Assembly: GCA_029718625.1 (NCBI GenBank) | Contig: CM056379.1 | Span: 52,411,579-52,475,578, forward strand | DNA from: Synaphobranchus kaupii | Lineage: Eukaryota; Chordata; Actinopteri; Anguilliformes; Synaphobranchidae | Reading direction: 5' to 3' | DNA: 64,000 nt | In this document: positions 14,001-22,649 of the stretch, one piece after another | Layout of the letters: each line of letters opens with the position of its first letter | Numbering within the stretch: position 1 is the stretch's first letter | The notes under the pieces: generated by a model | The model's database searches: none | Told to the model about the DNA's origin: nothing | The model's input: only the letters and a program-made list of their open reading frames with translations | Position numbers and translations under genes: made by a program

Positions 14001-14728
14001 ATTAATCAGTCAGGCCAAAGGCACCTCAGGGTGTGGAGCCTCCTTCTGGCTTCTCAAGTTGAAAGGTGAAATGAGGTTCTTACTGTCAAGATGTTGATGG
14101 GATCCTTGAAGGGTGGGCTGGACTTCTCAAAGCCTTCAAACTCATCAGCGTCGTATTTGTTGTACATATCTTCTTCATCCTACAAGGCCGAGAAAGGCAG
14201 GAGAAATTGGGAAAAGTCAGCAGGGTGCCAGAGTTCTGTCTTTCTGAAATGTTCTTCAATAGAAGAACTTTTCTGCATGCGTTGAGATTTGATCAATTCT
14301 GCTGTCTAAATGCAGATGACAGGGTTACTTTCCAGTGTTAATCTAATCATGGGGTTGCCATACCCAACCTGGAACTAAATCAGGTGAATAGATGTTAACG
14401 ATATTGCCAGCCAGCGCTAAGTACCTACTTTGTGTAACAGTCCCCCTCCACTCACCGGGGTCTCAGAATCCTCAAAGTCATCCTGCCCATCCTCCAGCTC
14501 CACGGTGGCCTCGTCCTCATCGTCCTGGTCGGTGGCAGCAGGGGGAGCCCGTGGGGGAGGGGCCGTCTCAGTCTCAGTGGTTGCATCTTCACTCGCGTCT
14601 TCAAACTCCGCAAAGTCGTTGTCGTCAAACTCCGCCAGCTCCTCTCCATCATCAAAATCATCATACCTGCCCCACGAGAGGGGCATGGCAAGGAGCAGCA
14701 CCAGTGCAGGAAGGAGTATGCATTGCAT
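1723..14728 (-). CDS. ccdc47: ccdc47 (calumin; PAT-complex subunit), 12 coding exons
   Basis: Joined coding exons (genomic order): 1723-1803, 3184-3351, 3471-3580, 4088-4146, 4259-4344, 4907-5017, 11992-12093, 12194-12259, 12664-12785, 12991-13165, 14084-14179, 14456-14728. They total 1449 bp and encode 482 aa plus stop, against 483 aa recalled for human CCDC47. Every junction is GT-AG and keeps frame. The order is signal peptide ([20 protein letters not shown]), acidic lumenal region, one membrane segment (about [18 protein letters not shown]), a cytosolic globular domain, and a Lys/Glu-rich C-terminal coiled coil ending MKQIKVKAM. The family is an ER membrane protein that pairs with Asterix/WDR83OS in the PAT complex to shield polar transmembrane helices during insertion; it also binds calcium in its acidic lumenal part (established knowledge). 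The start is the only Met before the signal peptide. No damaged exon is seen. The divergent neighbour is dcaf7. Confidence 0.97.
1811..2167. repeat. 41-bp minisatellite in the last ccdc47 intron
   Basis: Seven units start at 1811, 1852, 1893, 1934, 1975, 2016 and 2057. The first six are exact 41-bp steps and near identical. Two longer units (about 56 bp, from 2057 and 2113) carry an added segment that includes gctgaaatcag. The array begins 7 bp inside the intron, next to the splice acceptor of exon 12. Confidence 0.95.
2505..2606. repeat. common fish interspersed repeat fragment
   Basis: Contains ggtgggtgctacacattggt and, further on, gtaaagagctttgagtgtc and gcgctatatta. I recognise this signature from an abundant teleost retroposon tail; the family is not assigned. 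It sits in the last ccdc47 intron. The rest of that intron (2168-3183) shows nothing else recognisable. Confidence 0.6.
3184..3351 (-). CDS. ccdc47: ccdc47 coding exon 11 (coiled coil)
   Basis: 56 codons, starting [19 protein letters not shown] and ending RQRRLE. This is the first part of the charged C-terminal coiled coil. Acceptor cttccag, donor gtcagc. Confidence 0.96.
3471..3580 (-). CDS. ccdc47: ccdc47 coding exon 10
   Basis: Encodes [20 protein letters not shown], then [17 protein letters not shown] leading TG completes a Val codon; donor gtgagt. Confidence 0.96.
4088..4146 (-). CDS. ccdc47: ccdc47 coding exon 9
   Basis: A 59-bp exon encoding [19 protein letters not shown] with split codons at both ends. 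Acceptor ctctcag, donor gtaaga. Confidence 0.95.
4259..4344 (-). CDS. ccdc47: ccdc47 coding exon 8
   Basis: Encodes [20 protein letters not shown], then FSGPKLMQ plus two bases. Two overlapping GT sites sit at the donor (gtacgtgagt). Only the upstream one gives the frame that continues into exon 9 (MQ-E-EGQPLKL). Confidence 0.95.
4907..5017 (-). CDS. ccdc47: ccdc47 coding exon 7
   Basis: 37 codons from [17 protein letters not shown] to TDGVMDSK. The acceptor (ccacag) lies about 25 bp from the (TTA)n microsatellite at 5041-5093. Phase 0. Confidence 0.97.
5041..5093. repeat. (TTA)n microsatellite
   Basis: About 15 uninterrupted TTA units, close to the acceptor of ccdc47 exon 7. The poly-Ile and poly-Tyr ORFs read through it are artefacts. 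Confidence 0.95.
6154..6564. mobile_element. 411-bp MITE with TTAA target duplication
   Basis: Terminal inverted repeats of at least 21 bp (left AGGTTGTATCAGCGATTTTT, with its reverse complement at the right end) are flanked on both sides by TTAA (6150-6153 and 6565-6568). TTAA is used by piggyBac-like and Kolobok-like elements; I cannot choose between them. No transposase remains. Lies in ccdc47 intron 6. Confidence 0.8.
7877..8849. mobile_element. Harbinger-like nonautonomous element
   Basis: The ends are GGGCTCTATTTT and AAAATAGAGCCC, flanked by ACA on both sides (7874-7876, 8850-8852), a 3-bp duplication. A minus-strand ORF at 8415-8630 reads [17 protein letters not shown], then [18 protein letters not shown]. 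This resembles the Myb/SANT-like DNA-binding protein that PIF/Harbinger transposons encode beside their nuclease. No nuclease ORF is present. The family call rests on that ORF plus the 3-bp duplication. Confidence 0.6.
8415..8630 (-). pseudogene. Myb/SANT-like ORF remnant of the Harbinger-like element
   Basis: 71 aa, beginning [16 protein letters not shown]. The alternating hydrophobic/charged pattern of [17 protein letters not shown] and the [12 protein letters not shown] helix match the N-terminal part of transposon Myb-like proteins. It stops after the first exon-sized block, so it is probably a relic. It lies antisense to nothing coding. Confidence 0.45.
9600..9845. repeat. direct-repeat copy 1 (ccdc47 intron 6)
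   Basis: Shares long near-identical blocks with 10505-10765, including actaaccatgaatcagatat and, later, ttttcctagtagttaatttt and gtgttatgtgtgaaaaggat. The downstream part of each copy (ttggccgaggc...) resembles a degenerate tRNA-related segment. Unassigned interspersed repeat. Confidence 0.7.
10327..10480. repeat. 77-bp tandem duplication
   Basis: Two adjacent near-identical 77-bp units start at 10327 and 10404 (agggtataatcacgtgatat...). The repeated block ends with gtacaagtgaaat. Confidence 0.9.
10505..10765. repeat. direct-repeat copy 2 (ccdc47 intron 6)
   Basis: Second copy of the 9600-9845 repeat in the same orientation, followed by the same ttggccgaggc segment. The 10770-11130 stretch contains ggctcgaacccac, a B-box-like sequence on the minus strand, as in tRNA-derived SINEs. 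Confidence 0.7.
11992..12093 (-). CDS. ccdc47: ccdc47 coding exon 6
   Basis: 34 codons: [19 protein letters not shown], then [15 protein letters not shown]. Phase 0 at both ends; donor gtgagg opens the 7 kb repeat-filled intron. Confidence 0.96.
12194..12259 (-). CDS. ccdc47: ccdc47 coding exon 5
   Basis: A 66-bp exon of 22 codons from [15 protein letters not shown] to ICDQV, phase 0 at both ends. Acceptor ttgtag, donor gtacgt. Confidence 0.96.
12302..12462. mobile_element. short MITE with CAGGGCTCTA termini
   Basis: About 160 bp bounded by cagggctcta and tagagccctg, perfect 10-bp inverted termini of hAT-like form, between ccdc47 exons 4 and 5. I see no clean 8-bp target duplication, so the family is tentative. 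Confidence 0.55.
12664..12785 (-). CDS. ccdc47: ccdc47 coding exon 4
   Basis: Encodes the start of the cytosolic domain ([20 protein letters not shown], then [20 protein letters not shown]). Two leading bases complete the Gly codon from exon 3. Acceptor ggcag, donor gtgcca. Confidence 0.96.
12991..13165 (-). CDS. ccdc47: ccdc47 coding exon 3 (membrane segment)
   Basis: Begins [13 protein letters not shown] and carries the single transmembrane helix, then [20 protein letters not shown] and LLESNFALV. Acceptor tttttag, donor gtagga, with a split Gly codon at the 3' end. Nearly identical to the mammalian protein here. Confidence 0.97.
13296..13958. mobile_element. hAT-like nonautonomous element
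   Basis: 663 bp with termini catacctgtcaac and gttgacaggtatg, flanked by an 8-bp duplication with one mismatch (aagcagtg at 13288-13295; aaccagtg at 13959-13966). Internal short ORFs show no transposase motifs. Lies in the intron between ccdc47 exons 2 and 3. Confidence 0.75.
14084..14179 (-). CDS. ccdc47: ccdc47 coding exon 2
   Basis: Encodes 32 aa of the acidic lumenal linker, starting [17 protein letters not shown]. Acceptor cttgtag, donor gtaaga, both ends phase 0. Divergent from human in sequence but the same size class and composition. Confidence 0.93.
14456..14728 (-). CDS. ccdc47: ccdc47 coding exon 1
   Basis: Encodes 91 aa: an N-terminal signal peptide of about 20 residues, then a strongly acidic lumenal segment (repeated FDD, EFED and DDEDEA motifs). 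It ends SETP at a gtgagt donor, phase 0. The start ATG is at 14726-14728. Confidence 0.95.
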
Positions 14729-14736
14729 GGTAAAAC
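14729..14736 (-). other. ccdc47 5' UTR stub with splice acceptor
   Basis: Eight bases upstream of the ATG, preceded on the minus strand by a pyrimidine-rich tttcccag acceptor. This implies a separate noncoding first exon farther upstream, as in other vertebrates. Confidence 0.6.
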
Positions 14737-16013
14737 CTGGGAAATGGAGAAGGTAGCATCTTTCAGAGTCCAGACAGGTAGAGTGGAAGTGTCTAATATA
14801 AACTACAGCTGTATCCAGGGTTATGGTAGTTTATCTGCCCCTTAAATTCAGCAACTCATTTAGACCTGAGAAAGCATGTAAGCCGAGTTAACTGTGTAAT
14901 TAACTGCTTTAACTGATCAAGTAAACCATGACCATCACTGAACCAGCATGCACTGCAACTCTTCAGGTGCAGGGTTAGCTACCCACCCATTTGCTATAGG
15001 CTTACATTACTGCATATGTGCCGCATACACAGTATACATCCTTGTGCAAATCAATCAAATCACTGGTTGATTTTGTCATTTTTTTTCATTTGATCAGTTT
15101 ACATGTCCACCATTTGTTCATTTTTCAGAAATCCTATAAAGCTCCCTGAAAAAAATCTTCTGGATAGTTTTATATAGTTTATAAAATGTTATATTTTATT
15201 TTTATTTTTTTTAAGTCCCGCACCTGCATTAAAGCAAGACTGTTTGTTCAGTTGGCAGCACGTGACAAACCTAAAGTGCCGTATGAAGGAAAGAGAACAT
15301 TTTTTCCAGCCTTGACAAAGTAAGCGGTGATATTTTTTCTGATTAGAATAGCAAAAAGATATGGTTACACAGTGGCGCAAGTGAGGAAACAGAGTGGCAC
15401 AGCACCTCTGTTACATTCTTTGGGGAGTACCCTGCCAATGTACTGTAGAAAAAATGAATAAGCCTCAAATCAGACCACAGGAAATGGAGGAATCCAACAG
15501 AAGTAGACTAACCTATTTGATTAAAAGAATCAATAAAAATTTAAGATGAAGATGGATAAACAAGGGGGTGACTACCAAGAACGAAAAAATCACAAGGGCA
15601 TGCGTGAAGAGTGAACATGTGTGACAAGGGCATGCGTGAACAGACCTGGAAGAGGATGGTCTGGAAATTACGCAAATGAAGATGTGTGGACTGTATGGAT
15701 GAAATAGTAAACAAAGATGGATGCAAATTAAAATCCGACTGCATGGTTGATTCAATTAATTTGCGCAAGGATTTAGATGTGTTCTAAAAATATTTTTTAC
15801 ATTTCCTCAAAAATAGCCACCAACAGCCTGCAAAATCAACTACTGTGTTGTATCATAAACAGCATACTTGAAAACTTTAGCTACTGGCTACCAAGACATA
15901 CAAGAATACACTGAACCATATTTAAGATAGCCTCACTGGTCAGTCTGATAACCATACAGTACTATGATAGAGGTATTCTAAAGGATAGTGTCTGGCGTGG
16001 AGAGAAAACTTAC

Positions 16014-17000
16014 CTCAGCAGCTAAGTTACTGATATCAGTAGAAACGAGACCAACATTAAACCAACTTATAGTGAAAATGGTTCTTTGCGTTCCATAAGG
16101 TAGTATGAATTTCACTTGAAGGTGTTTGTGCTGAATACAATATGGTTTCAAAATCAATCTTTATGCTACTCAAATACCCTTATTAATCCGCAAAGGTTAA
16201 GCACTAATGCGCATGCGGGAGCCGGTAACCTTTAAAGAAGTCTGGAATCAAGACTGCTTGGATCCCATCCGGAATGCTGAACATTGATTGCTAATGTTAG
16301 CTACACAGAAAGCGGTTTTGTTTTGTAAACAATTATCTTGTTGTATAGCTAAACTCGTCTAGTTACCCTTAATATGGCATTATCCTACGTTAGCTAGCTA
16401 ATTGACTAATATCCGCTAAAACTAATCTAACGTTTGACTTTAAATTAGCCAACGAAAAATAACGTTGCACCATAGCTAACATCCAGCTAATAGGTATATA
16501 ACTTAACGTTACTAACGTAAGTTACCCAAAATATGTGACGTTAACGAACTAACGTTGTAGCCAACACTTCAGATCGCTTCACAACATTATGTGTAACGTT
16601 ATCCGGCCATTAAATTCAGTTGAACTAACGTCAACGTTACATTAGATTAAGTTAGCTCATGTTTCACATTGAAATTTTGAATAGGAAGTGCCACACCGGC
16701 ATTGTGGGTAGTCGACTCTTGGCATAGTTTTGAAACAGTTAGCTACTTTTATACTTTGCTACGCATATTAAACGACTGAAGACAGATGTATATTGTACGT
16801 TAACATCGGCTGGATATTGTAAAACTGACGTTCACTATCTACACAACTGGGTCTACTTAGATGTCCTGTCTCACACCAACACCGGCGACGAAATGGCTAA
16901 CTATAGCTAGCTAGGGTGCGTTCCACTGTGTTGTAAAAACAACTAACGTTAGCTGACGTTATCTACGTTAGTTAATTTAGTCGACTGCTCTCGTATCTAT
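16014..17000 (-). promoter_or_regulatory. candidate ccdc47 noncoding exon 1 and promoter region
   Basis: A good minus-strand donor (AG|gtaagt; GT at 16012-16013) could end the noncoding exon predicted by the acceptor at 14737-14738. Upstream, 16300-17000 is packed with AACGTTA/TAACGTTAGC palindromes, as is the dcaf7 upstream region. No TATA box is assigned. Inference only; 14740-16010 shows nothing else recognisable. Confidence 0.3.
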
Positions 17001-17158
17001 TATACTCATTCCACACTCCCAGTATCTCTAATTCCAATTATGTATTTGAATACCTTTTGTGCGTTTCCTTGTGTTTGTTTGATGATTTCCAGTCTTATTA
17101 CGAGGACGAGGTGACTAACATTAGCTAGTTTGCCAACGTTAGCTCGTGTACTAAAACC

Positions 17159-17733
17159 TTCTTCTTCTTCTTCTTTTGTGTTTTTTGGCGTATTGCAATA
17201 CCAACTTTAGGTGCATACCGCCACCTACCGTACCGGAGTATGTAGAACAGGATTCCAGGAAAAAATAAATAAATGAATATAATTATTTCTTTATTCTATG
17301 ATATTAACTTAAGTTAATAAATAAAATTATAACTATAAAGTAAAATTCTATATTCTATTAAACAATCCTGAACCTATTAAGAACTCTATTATCCCTCTCT
17401 GTACTTCCCACACCTTATCTCCATTTGTTCCTAATATCCCTTCCAAATCCCAACCTCGTCCAACCTCTCTTACCCTTTGTTGCAAACGCTCCCTTTCATC
17501 TTTATATTTTATGCAATGCATTATTATATGTTCAGTGTTTTCAATTATACCACAATGTGCACAACTATGCGAGTTCACTTTACCCAATAAAAATAAAGTT
17601 TTATTTAGACCAGTATGGTCAAATCTTAGTCTTGATATGACTACCTCCTCTCTTCTGCTTCGCCCTTTAACACTCTGTGCTCTAACGGACTTTTGTACCC
17701 TATAATATGATCTACCCTTACTGTCCTCGTCGT
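17159..17733 (-). mobile_element. 5'-truncated LINE 3' end (I/Nimb-like) with target duplication
   Basis: The minus strand encodes a C-terminal LINE segment, RLRFDHTGLNKTLFLLGK, then a CxxC zinc knuckle (HSCAHCG, HIIMHC) and a stop near 17348. The 3' end is a (GAA)n-type tail at about 17159-17176. The flanks both read gtactaaaacc (about 17147-17157 and 17734-17745), consistent with target-primed insertion. A related tail fragment follows at about 17760-17830. Confidence 0.7.
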
Positions 17734-17899
17734 ACTAAAACCTTCTTCTTCTTTTTTTATTTTATGGAGGTTTTAAAATAACTTTAATTGTGCATTTACC
17801 GCCACCCACTGGTCTGGAGTGTGGACTGGGAATTTAAACGAAAAAGACAAGACTAGGCAAGCCTAGCTCAGCCCGGGCGCATGTATGCAGCCCATAGAC

Positions 17900-18098
17900 C
17901 AGGGGTGTCCAATCTTACCCGAAAAGGGCCGGTGTGGGTGCAGGTTTTTGTTCTAGCCCAGCACTACAACACCTGATTATACTTATCAAGGTCTGATTGA
18001 AGAGCATGATTAGTTAATTAGTTGAATCAGGTGTTGTAGTGCTGGGCTAAAACAAAAACCTGCACCCACACCGGCCCTTTCCGGATTGGACACCCCTG
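17900..18098. mobile_element. palindromic hAT MITE with 8-bp duplication
   Basis: 199 bp, almost wholly a fold-back. The left half caggggtgtccaatc... is mirrored by ...gattggacacccctg, and the inner parts pair as well (agcccagcactacaacacct and its complement). The flanking 8-bp duplication ccatagac is exact (17892-17899, 18099-18106). The CAGGGG terminus and 8-bp duplication are hAT hallmarks. Confidence 0.9.
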
Positions 18099-18106
18099 CC
18101 ATAGAC

Positions 18107-19924
18107 TGTATAAAAATATGGACAAAGCCACTGTGACGTCACCCATTGCCTTTCCACGCCTCGTAAAAACTGAATTGAAGCTCGGAAGTCTTTTTCGCCG
18201 TCCGTTTGTACAAACTGCGCCTGCTGCGTGGAGCCGAAGTGACCTTGGCTTGGAGCAGGGTCAACCGGATATGGCCCGGGCACAGTATGATTGACAGTTC
18301 AGGGTGGAGAAGCCACAGAACTATAAAGCCCATGACCTGACCAAACCCACCATTTTGCAAAACGAACTTGCGGTAAACTTCCTTTTGCTAATGTTTTATA
18401 ATATAACATTAAATTTTCATCCTCGATTTTACTGTGTCATTTATTCGCATTGAATGTGTGGTATTCGTCACATAATTAACGTTCATTCAGTTATCAATTT
18501 ATATTCAGCTAACATCAGCTAATTTGATTAGCTAGATAGCCAAGCTAGACGCAATGCATTACCACCACACATGGACGAACAGGGTAACGCTATTGCCATC
18601 AACTATATTGACGGTCAATTAATCACATATGACATGTTATTTTGTTAGTCTACTTTCATTATAAATGTCCCTAACGCCGCTAGAAAGGTAGCAAGCTTTT
18701 CTCATCTTACGAAAGGTAGCAAGTCTTAAATGAGCAAACCACCACCGTCTTTTTGCATAACCGCTAATTAACTCGACTGTGGCAGAGCAGTTTGTCACAG
18801 TTTGCCGCAGCATGAAACCCCGCTCTGAAAACTTCCAGATAAAGTGGGGAAAATGATCCAGGTGTAGAAATGTCTGGTTAGAGTTCTAGCTAGAGCAGCT
18901 GGCTAACATTAGTAACGTTAGCTAGGCAATCACGGTAGCTAGCCAAATTATATGGCCAGCCAGCAAGGATGACTTAGTTTAAGGAAGTCGAATAACTGTT
19001 AAATTAAAATGGCTTGCCATAAGCTATCGTTAGCTTGCTAGCTAAATGTTAAAACAACTTGCCGTGAGATGTCGTTAGCTTGCTAGCTAGCTAACCCAGC
19101 ATTGCTAAGCAATGGTAACTTTCATGACAGGGGGAGACACATCATAGCTCGCTCCAACCAAAATTAATATGTGATGACAAACATGTTGAAGATGAGCGGG
19201 TAAGGCACTCAATTTATTATGCTACGAACTGCGTCCACAAAACAACAGCTTGTTCACGGTCGGCTACTAAGGGATGTTCTCCGTCGACTTCCACTCAAAA
19301 ATACAGCGTGTCTCCCTATCCCAAGCATAGACTGTATAAAAATAGGTCCGTTTTAGACCAATGATTGTTGTCTCCCCCTTCTGGTCCCGCCCCTCCGAGT
19401 GAGGGCAGTGAGAACCATATAGAACCTATCTATGCCAGTGATCCCAGGACTCAACCTGTCCCTCTGATTGGTCCTGAACAAATGTTAATACTCTGTCCAA
19501 ACGACACAATATTTTAAAAAATCAGCACAGAGGCATTAGATGAAGGAAAGGCACCTATTGCAATTACATTTTTTTGTGGGAAAAATGTATTGACTGAGTA
19601 TTTTGACCACATTGCTGCCATTGACTTACATAGTGAAAGACCTATACTGGAGCCAACCGCAGTGGCGCTAGTGAGCAACGGCACCAGGAAGTGAGCTTCA
19701 AAACGAAAGCCCAGTCTTGGCACCTTGATGCAGCCAGTGGGGAACATTTGACAAGGCACGAGCGGATATTGTTCTGGAGTGTGCAGGTTGGTCTGCATAC
19801 CAGGGCGATGGAGTTCATCTGGGGCGGGTTGCACCAGCTGTGCATAAGTAAGAACTAAGCCTAATATCTACTAAGTTACAACTTGCGCACTACTAAAAGA
19901 AAATCTGTTGCACCACAAAACATA
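18107..19924. other. intergenic repeat mixture
   Basis: No gene. The phrase catagactgtataaaaata occurs at about 18100-18118 and about 19327-19345 and looks like a dispersed fish repeat. The 18880-19110 part, rich in gttagcttgctagctagcta, shares blocks with 60190-60310 (inverted) and 61940-61995. Confidence 0.5.
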
Positions 19925-20152
19925 CAGTACCAGTCAAAAGTTTGGACACACCTACTCATAGAAGGTTTTTTCCGTTATTTTTACTGTTTTCCACATTTTG
20001 GAATAGTAAAGACATCAAAACTATGAGATAACACAAATTAAATTATGCAAAAACCAAAAAAGGGTTAAACAAATAAAAAAAAGTCTTATATTTTAGATTC
20101 TTCAAAGTAGCCACCCTTTGCCTTGATAACGGCTTTGCACATTCTTGCCATT
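19925..20152 (-). mobile_element. Tc1 remnant (C-terminal transposase end and terminus)
   Basis: Begins after TA with cagtaccagtcaaaagtttg, a typical Tc1 terminus. The minus strand reads ERMARMCKAVIKAKGGYFEE, the usual C-terminal tail of Tc1 transposases. The rest of the element is missing or rearranged into the inverted repeat that follows. Confidence 0.75.
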
Positions 20153-22641
20153 CTCTCAGACAACTTCTGTGGTAAACAGGTATTCCACAGGTAAAAAGGT
20201 GATGCCATCATGACTGTATTAAAGGATATCAAAAGACTCCTGATATCTTATTTCCAAGATAAGATAGAAGCGATACTATAACCTCTGCATTTGAATGGAT
20301 CTCTATGGGAATTGGGGGGTGGGACTAGATTTAGCTTTAAATTACACTGGAACAGTGTGGAACACATGGTTGGCTAAATGGCTCTAAGTCATCAAGGGTC
20401 TGACGTATCAAACAAGCCTTAAACCATCACTCTGCTGCCAGATATGCAGTAGATATGGATGGATCACTTGAAGGGTTGTTTCTCCTGACAAATCTTCCTA
20501 TTGAACTCTATGGAAAAATAAGTCAGGAGAAGTTCTTCAAGTTATCCATCCATATCTACTGTATTTCTGGCAGCAGAGTGATGGTTTAAAGCTTGTTTGA
20601 TACGTCAGACCCTTGATGTCATGGTTTATGACCCTTTTTCCCTTGCGGTCGTGTTCCTCGGTCGCCACTAGTGGGCGCTGCTTCGTTGGTGGAGCTTTGG
20701 CTCCTTTCCTTCTTCTCGCAAAGAAGTTCTCATCAATGTTGCACAGCTGCACATGGTTGCCGGTGAGCTATTTAAGCCCATGTTCCTTTTGTTCTGGGCT
20801 TCGATATTAATTGTTCATTGTGATTGTTTGTTGTTTGTGCTGTGGTGTGTTGTATGGCATTATTTGTGCTGTTTTGTGTGCGGTTTATTTTTGCCCTTTT
20901 AAAGTTTTAGTCGTATGATTGATCTACTTTTTAAGGAGACCATTTTGCTCCGTTGTGCTTTTATTGGAGTTTTGCGGTACTGGCCTTTGTGCTTTGAGCT
21001 TCAGGTTGAATTCCTGTTTTGTGTGCTCATTTCAGTTGCCGCTTTCTGGTCTGTCCTTTGTTTGACGTTTTTGCCTAGATCGTTTGCCATTCTCTGTCTC
21101 TCTCCTCTCTATCTGCTGTCTTTCGTGATGGCAAGAGGAGTTTGTTTATTAAGAGACAGGGTGGTTTATCATACTGACTTTAGGGCTCTATTTATTCTTA
21201 GAGGCAGGGCTAGTATTTTCTATTGAGCTTGCGTTAGTCAGATAACCGATAATTCCGGTGCAGCTGTCCTCTTGCCCCTGTGTGCCTTTATCCGAGTATG
21301 GAGTTTGACGATTCTGTTTGGAACTGTAGTTCTGTTTCGTCTGTCGGTGCATGACTTGTGTCTTTATCCTTATATGGAGTTTGACGATTTTGTTCGGAAC
21401 TGTAGTTCTGTTTCGTCTGTCGGTGCATGTCTTCCTGTGGGGAGGATTGGGCGATGTTGTGGACATGTTTGCGTGTGACTGCGAGCCTCATTATAGCCTT
21501 GGAACTTTAATTATTGGTTCCCTCGCCTCGTTACATTTCCCTTTACTGAGAGGCTAGGACGTGTGTTTTCTATTTAAGCTAGTCATTCTGCTAGTAAAGT
21601 TATGGGACTGCGGTGTTCCGTCGGCTCTCCTGTAAAATGTTTCTCCCTCCTGGGAGATCGGGAGTTTACCCCTTTATTTATGCATGTGACTGCGAGCTTA
21701 TGAAACTAGCCACGGAACGTTATCTTTGTTCCTTCGCCTTCTCGTTACATTCCTCTTTATCAAGAGGCAGGGCTTTTATTCTCTATACTCGTGTTAGTCA
21801 GTTAGCCGATAATTCCGGTGCAGCTGTCCTTTCGTCCCTGTGTGCCTTTTATCCTGATATGGAGTTTGACGATTTTGTTCGGAACTGTAGTTCTGTTTCG
21901 TCTGTCGGTGCATGTCTTCCTGTGGGGAAGATTGGGCGATGTTGTGGACATGTTTGCGTTTGACTACTGGTCTCTGAGAGTAGCCTTGGAACGTTAGATC
22001 CCGTTCTTTTCGCCTCCTGGTAATTGTAATTCGCATTAGTTTTCAGTGTTTGTTGTGTGTTTTGTTTGTGCTATTATGCTACTCGCCTGTTCTTATGCAT
22101 CTCGTTACCGAGAGAGGGCATTTGTTATTTCCGGCTCGTTCTCTAGTCAATTAGCTTGTAGAAGCTTGAGAGCCTAGTGCTTTGTTCTATTCGCTTGGCT
22201 TGGTTTTCTTAATGAAAGACCTGGCGTTTGCGCTTCTACTTATTGGTGTGTCAGTGAGCCGGTTAGTAGCTTTGGTACGTGTTCCCTGTCTTGTCTTCTC
22301 CCTTATATGCGGGGTTTCCCGCCTTAGTGGCCTAAGGGCTTAAAGAATCCCCTTGCTGCGTTTGGCTCCTCCTACCTCACACGTCACACCCCATTACACT
22401 TGATGACTTAGAGCCATTTAGCCAACCATGTGTTCCACTGTTCCAGTGTAATTTAAAGCTAAATCTAGTCCGACCCCCCCAATTCCCATAGAGATCCATT
22501 CAAATGCAGAGGTTGTAGTATCGCTTCTAAGAGTACCTGGAAATAAGATATCAGGAGTCTTTTGATATCCTTTTATACAGTCATGATGGCATCACCTTTT
22601 TAACTGTGGAATACCTGTTTACCACAGAAGTTGTTTGAGAG
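20153..22641. mobile_element. fold-back element copy A, split by a solo LTR
   Basis: The outer arms 20153-20400 and 22400-22641 are inverted copies (estimated about 95% by eye) running from ctctcagacaacttctgtgg to ggctctaagtcatcaag. Inside, 20401-20611 holds the palindromic centre (agatatgcagtagatatgga and its complement around ctcctgac...gtcaggag). The same family appears at 39950-40443 and 55069-55446. The LTR at 20617-22398 entered one arm. Confidence 0.8.
20617..22398. mobile_element. solo LTR, 1782 bp
   Basis: Starts TGTCATGGTTT and ends CCCATTACA (TG...CA), with an exact 5-bp duplication cttga on each side (20612-20616, 22399-22403). It has a TATA-like ctatttaag near 20768-20776. No gag/pol or primer-binding site follows, so it is a solo LTR left by recombination. 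It shares its ends and many internal blocks with the LTR at 24239. The family (Gypsy, BEL or other) cannot be assigned without internal genes; ORFs inside are low-complexity shadows. Confidence 0.85.
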
Positions 22642-22649
22642 CATTCTCA

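Noticed and set aside
14392..14756. Two plus-strand ORFs of over 100 codons near 14.4-14.75 kb
   Set aside because: Antisense shadows of the acidic first exon of ccdc47 (Asp/Glu codons read as Ser/Pro-rich frames).
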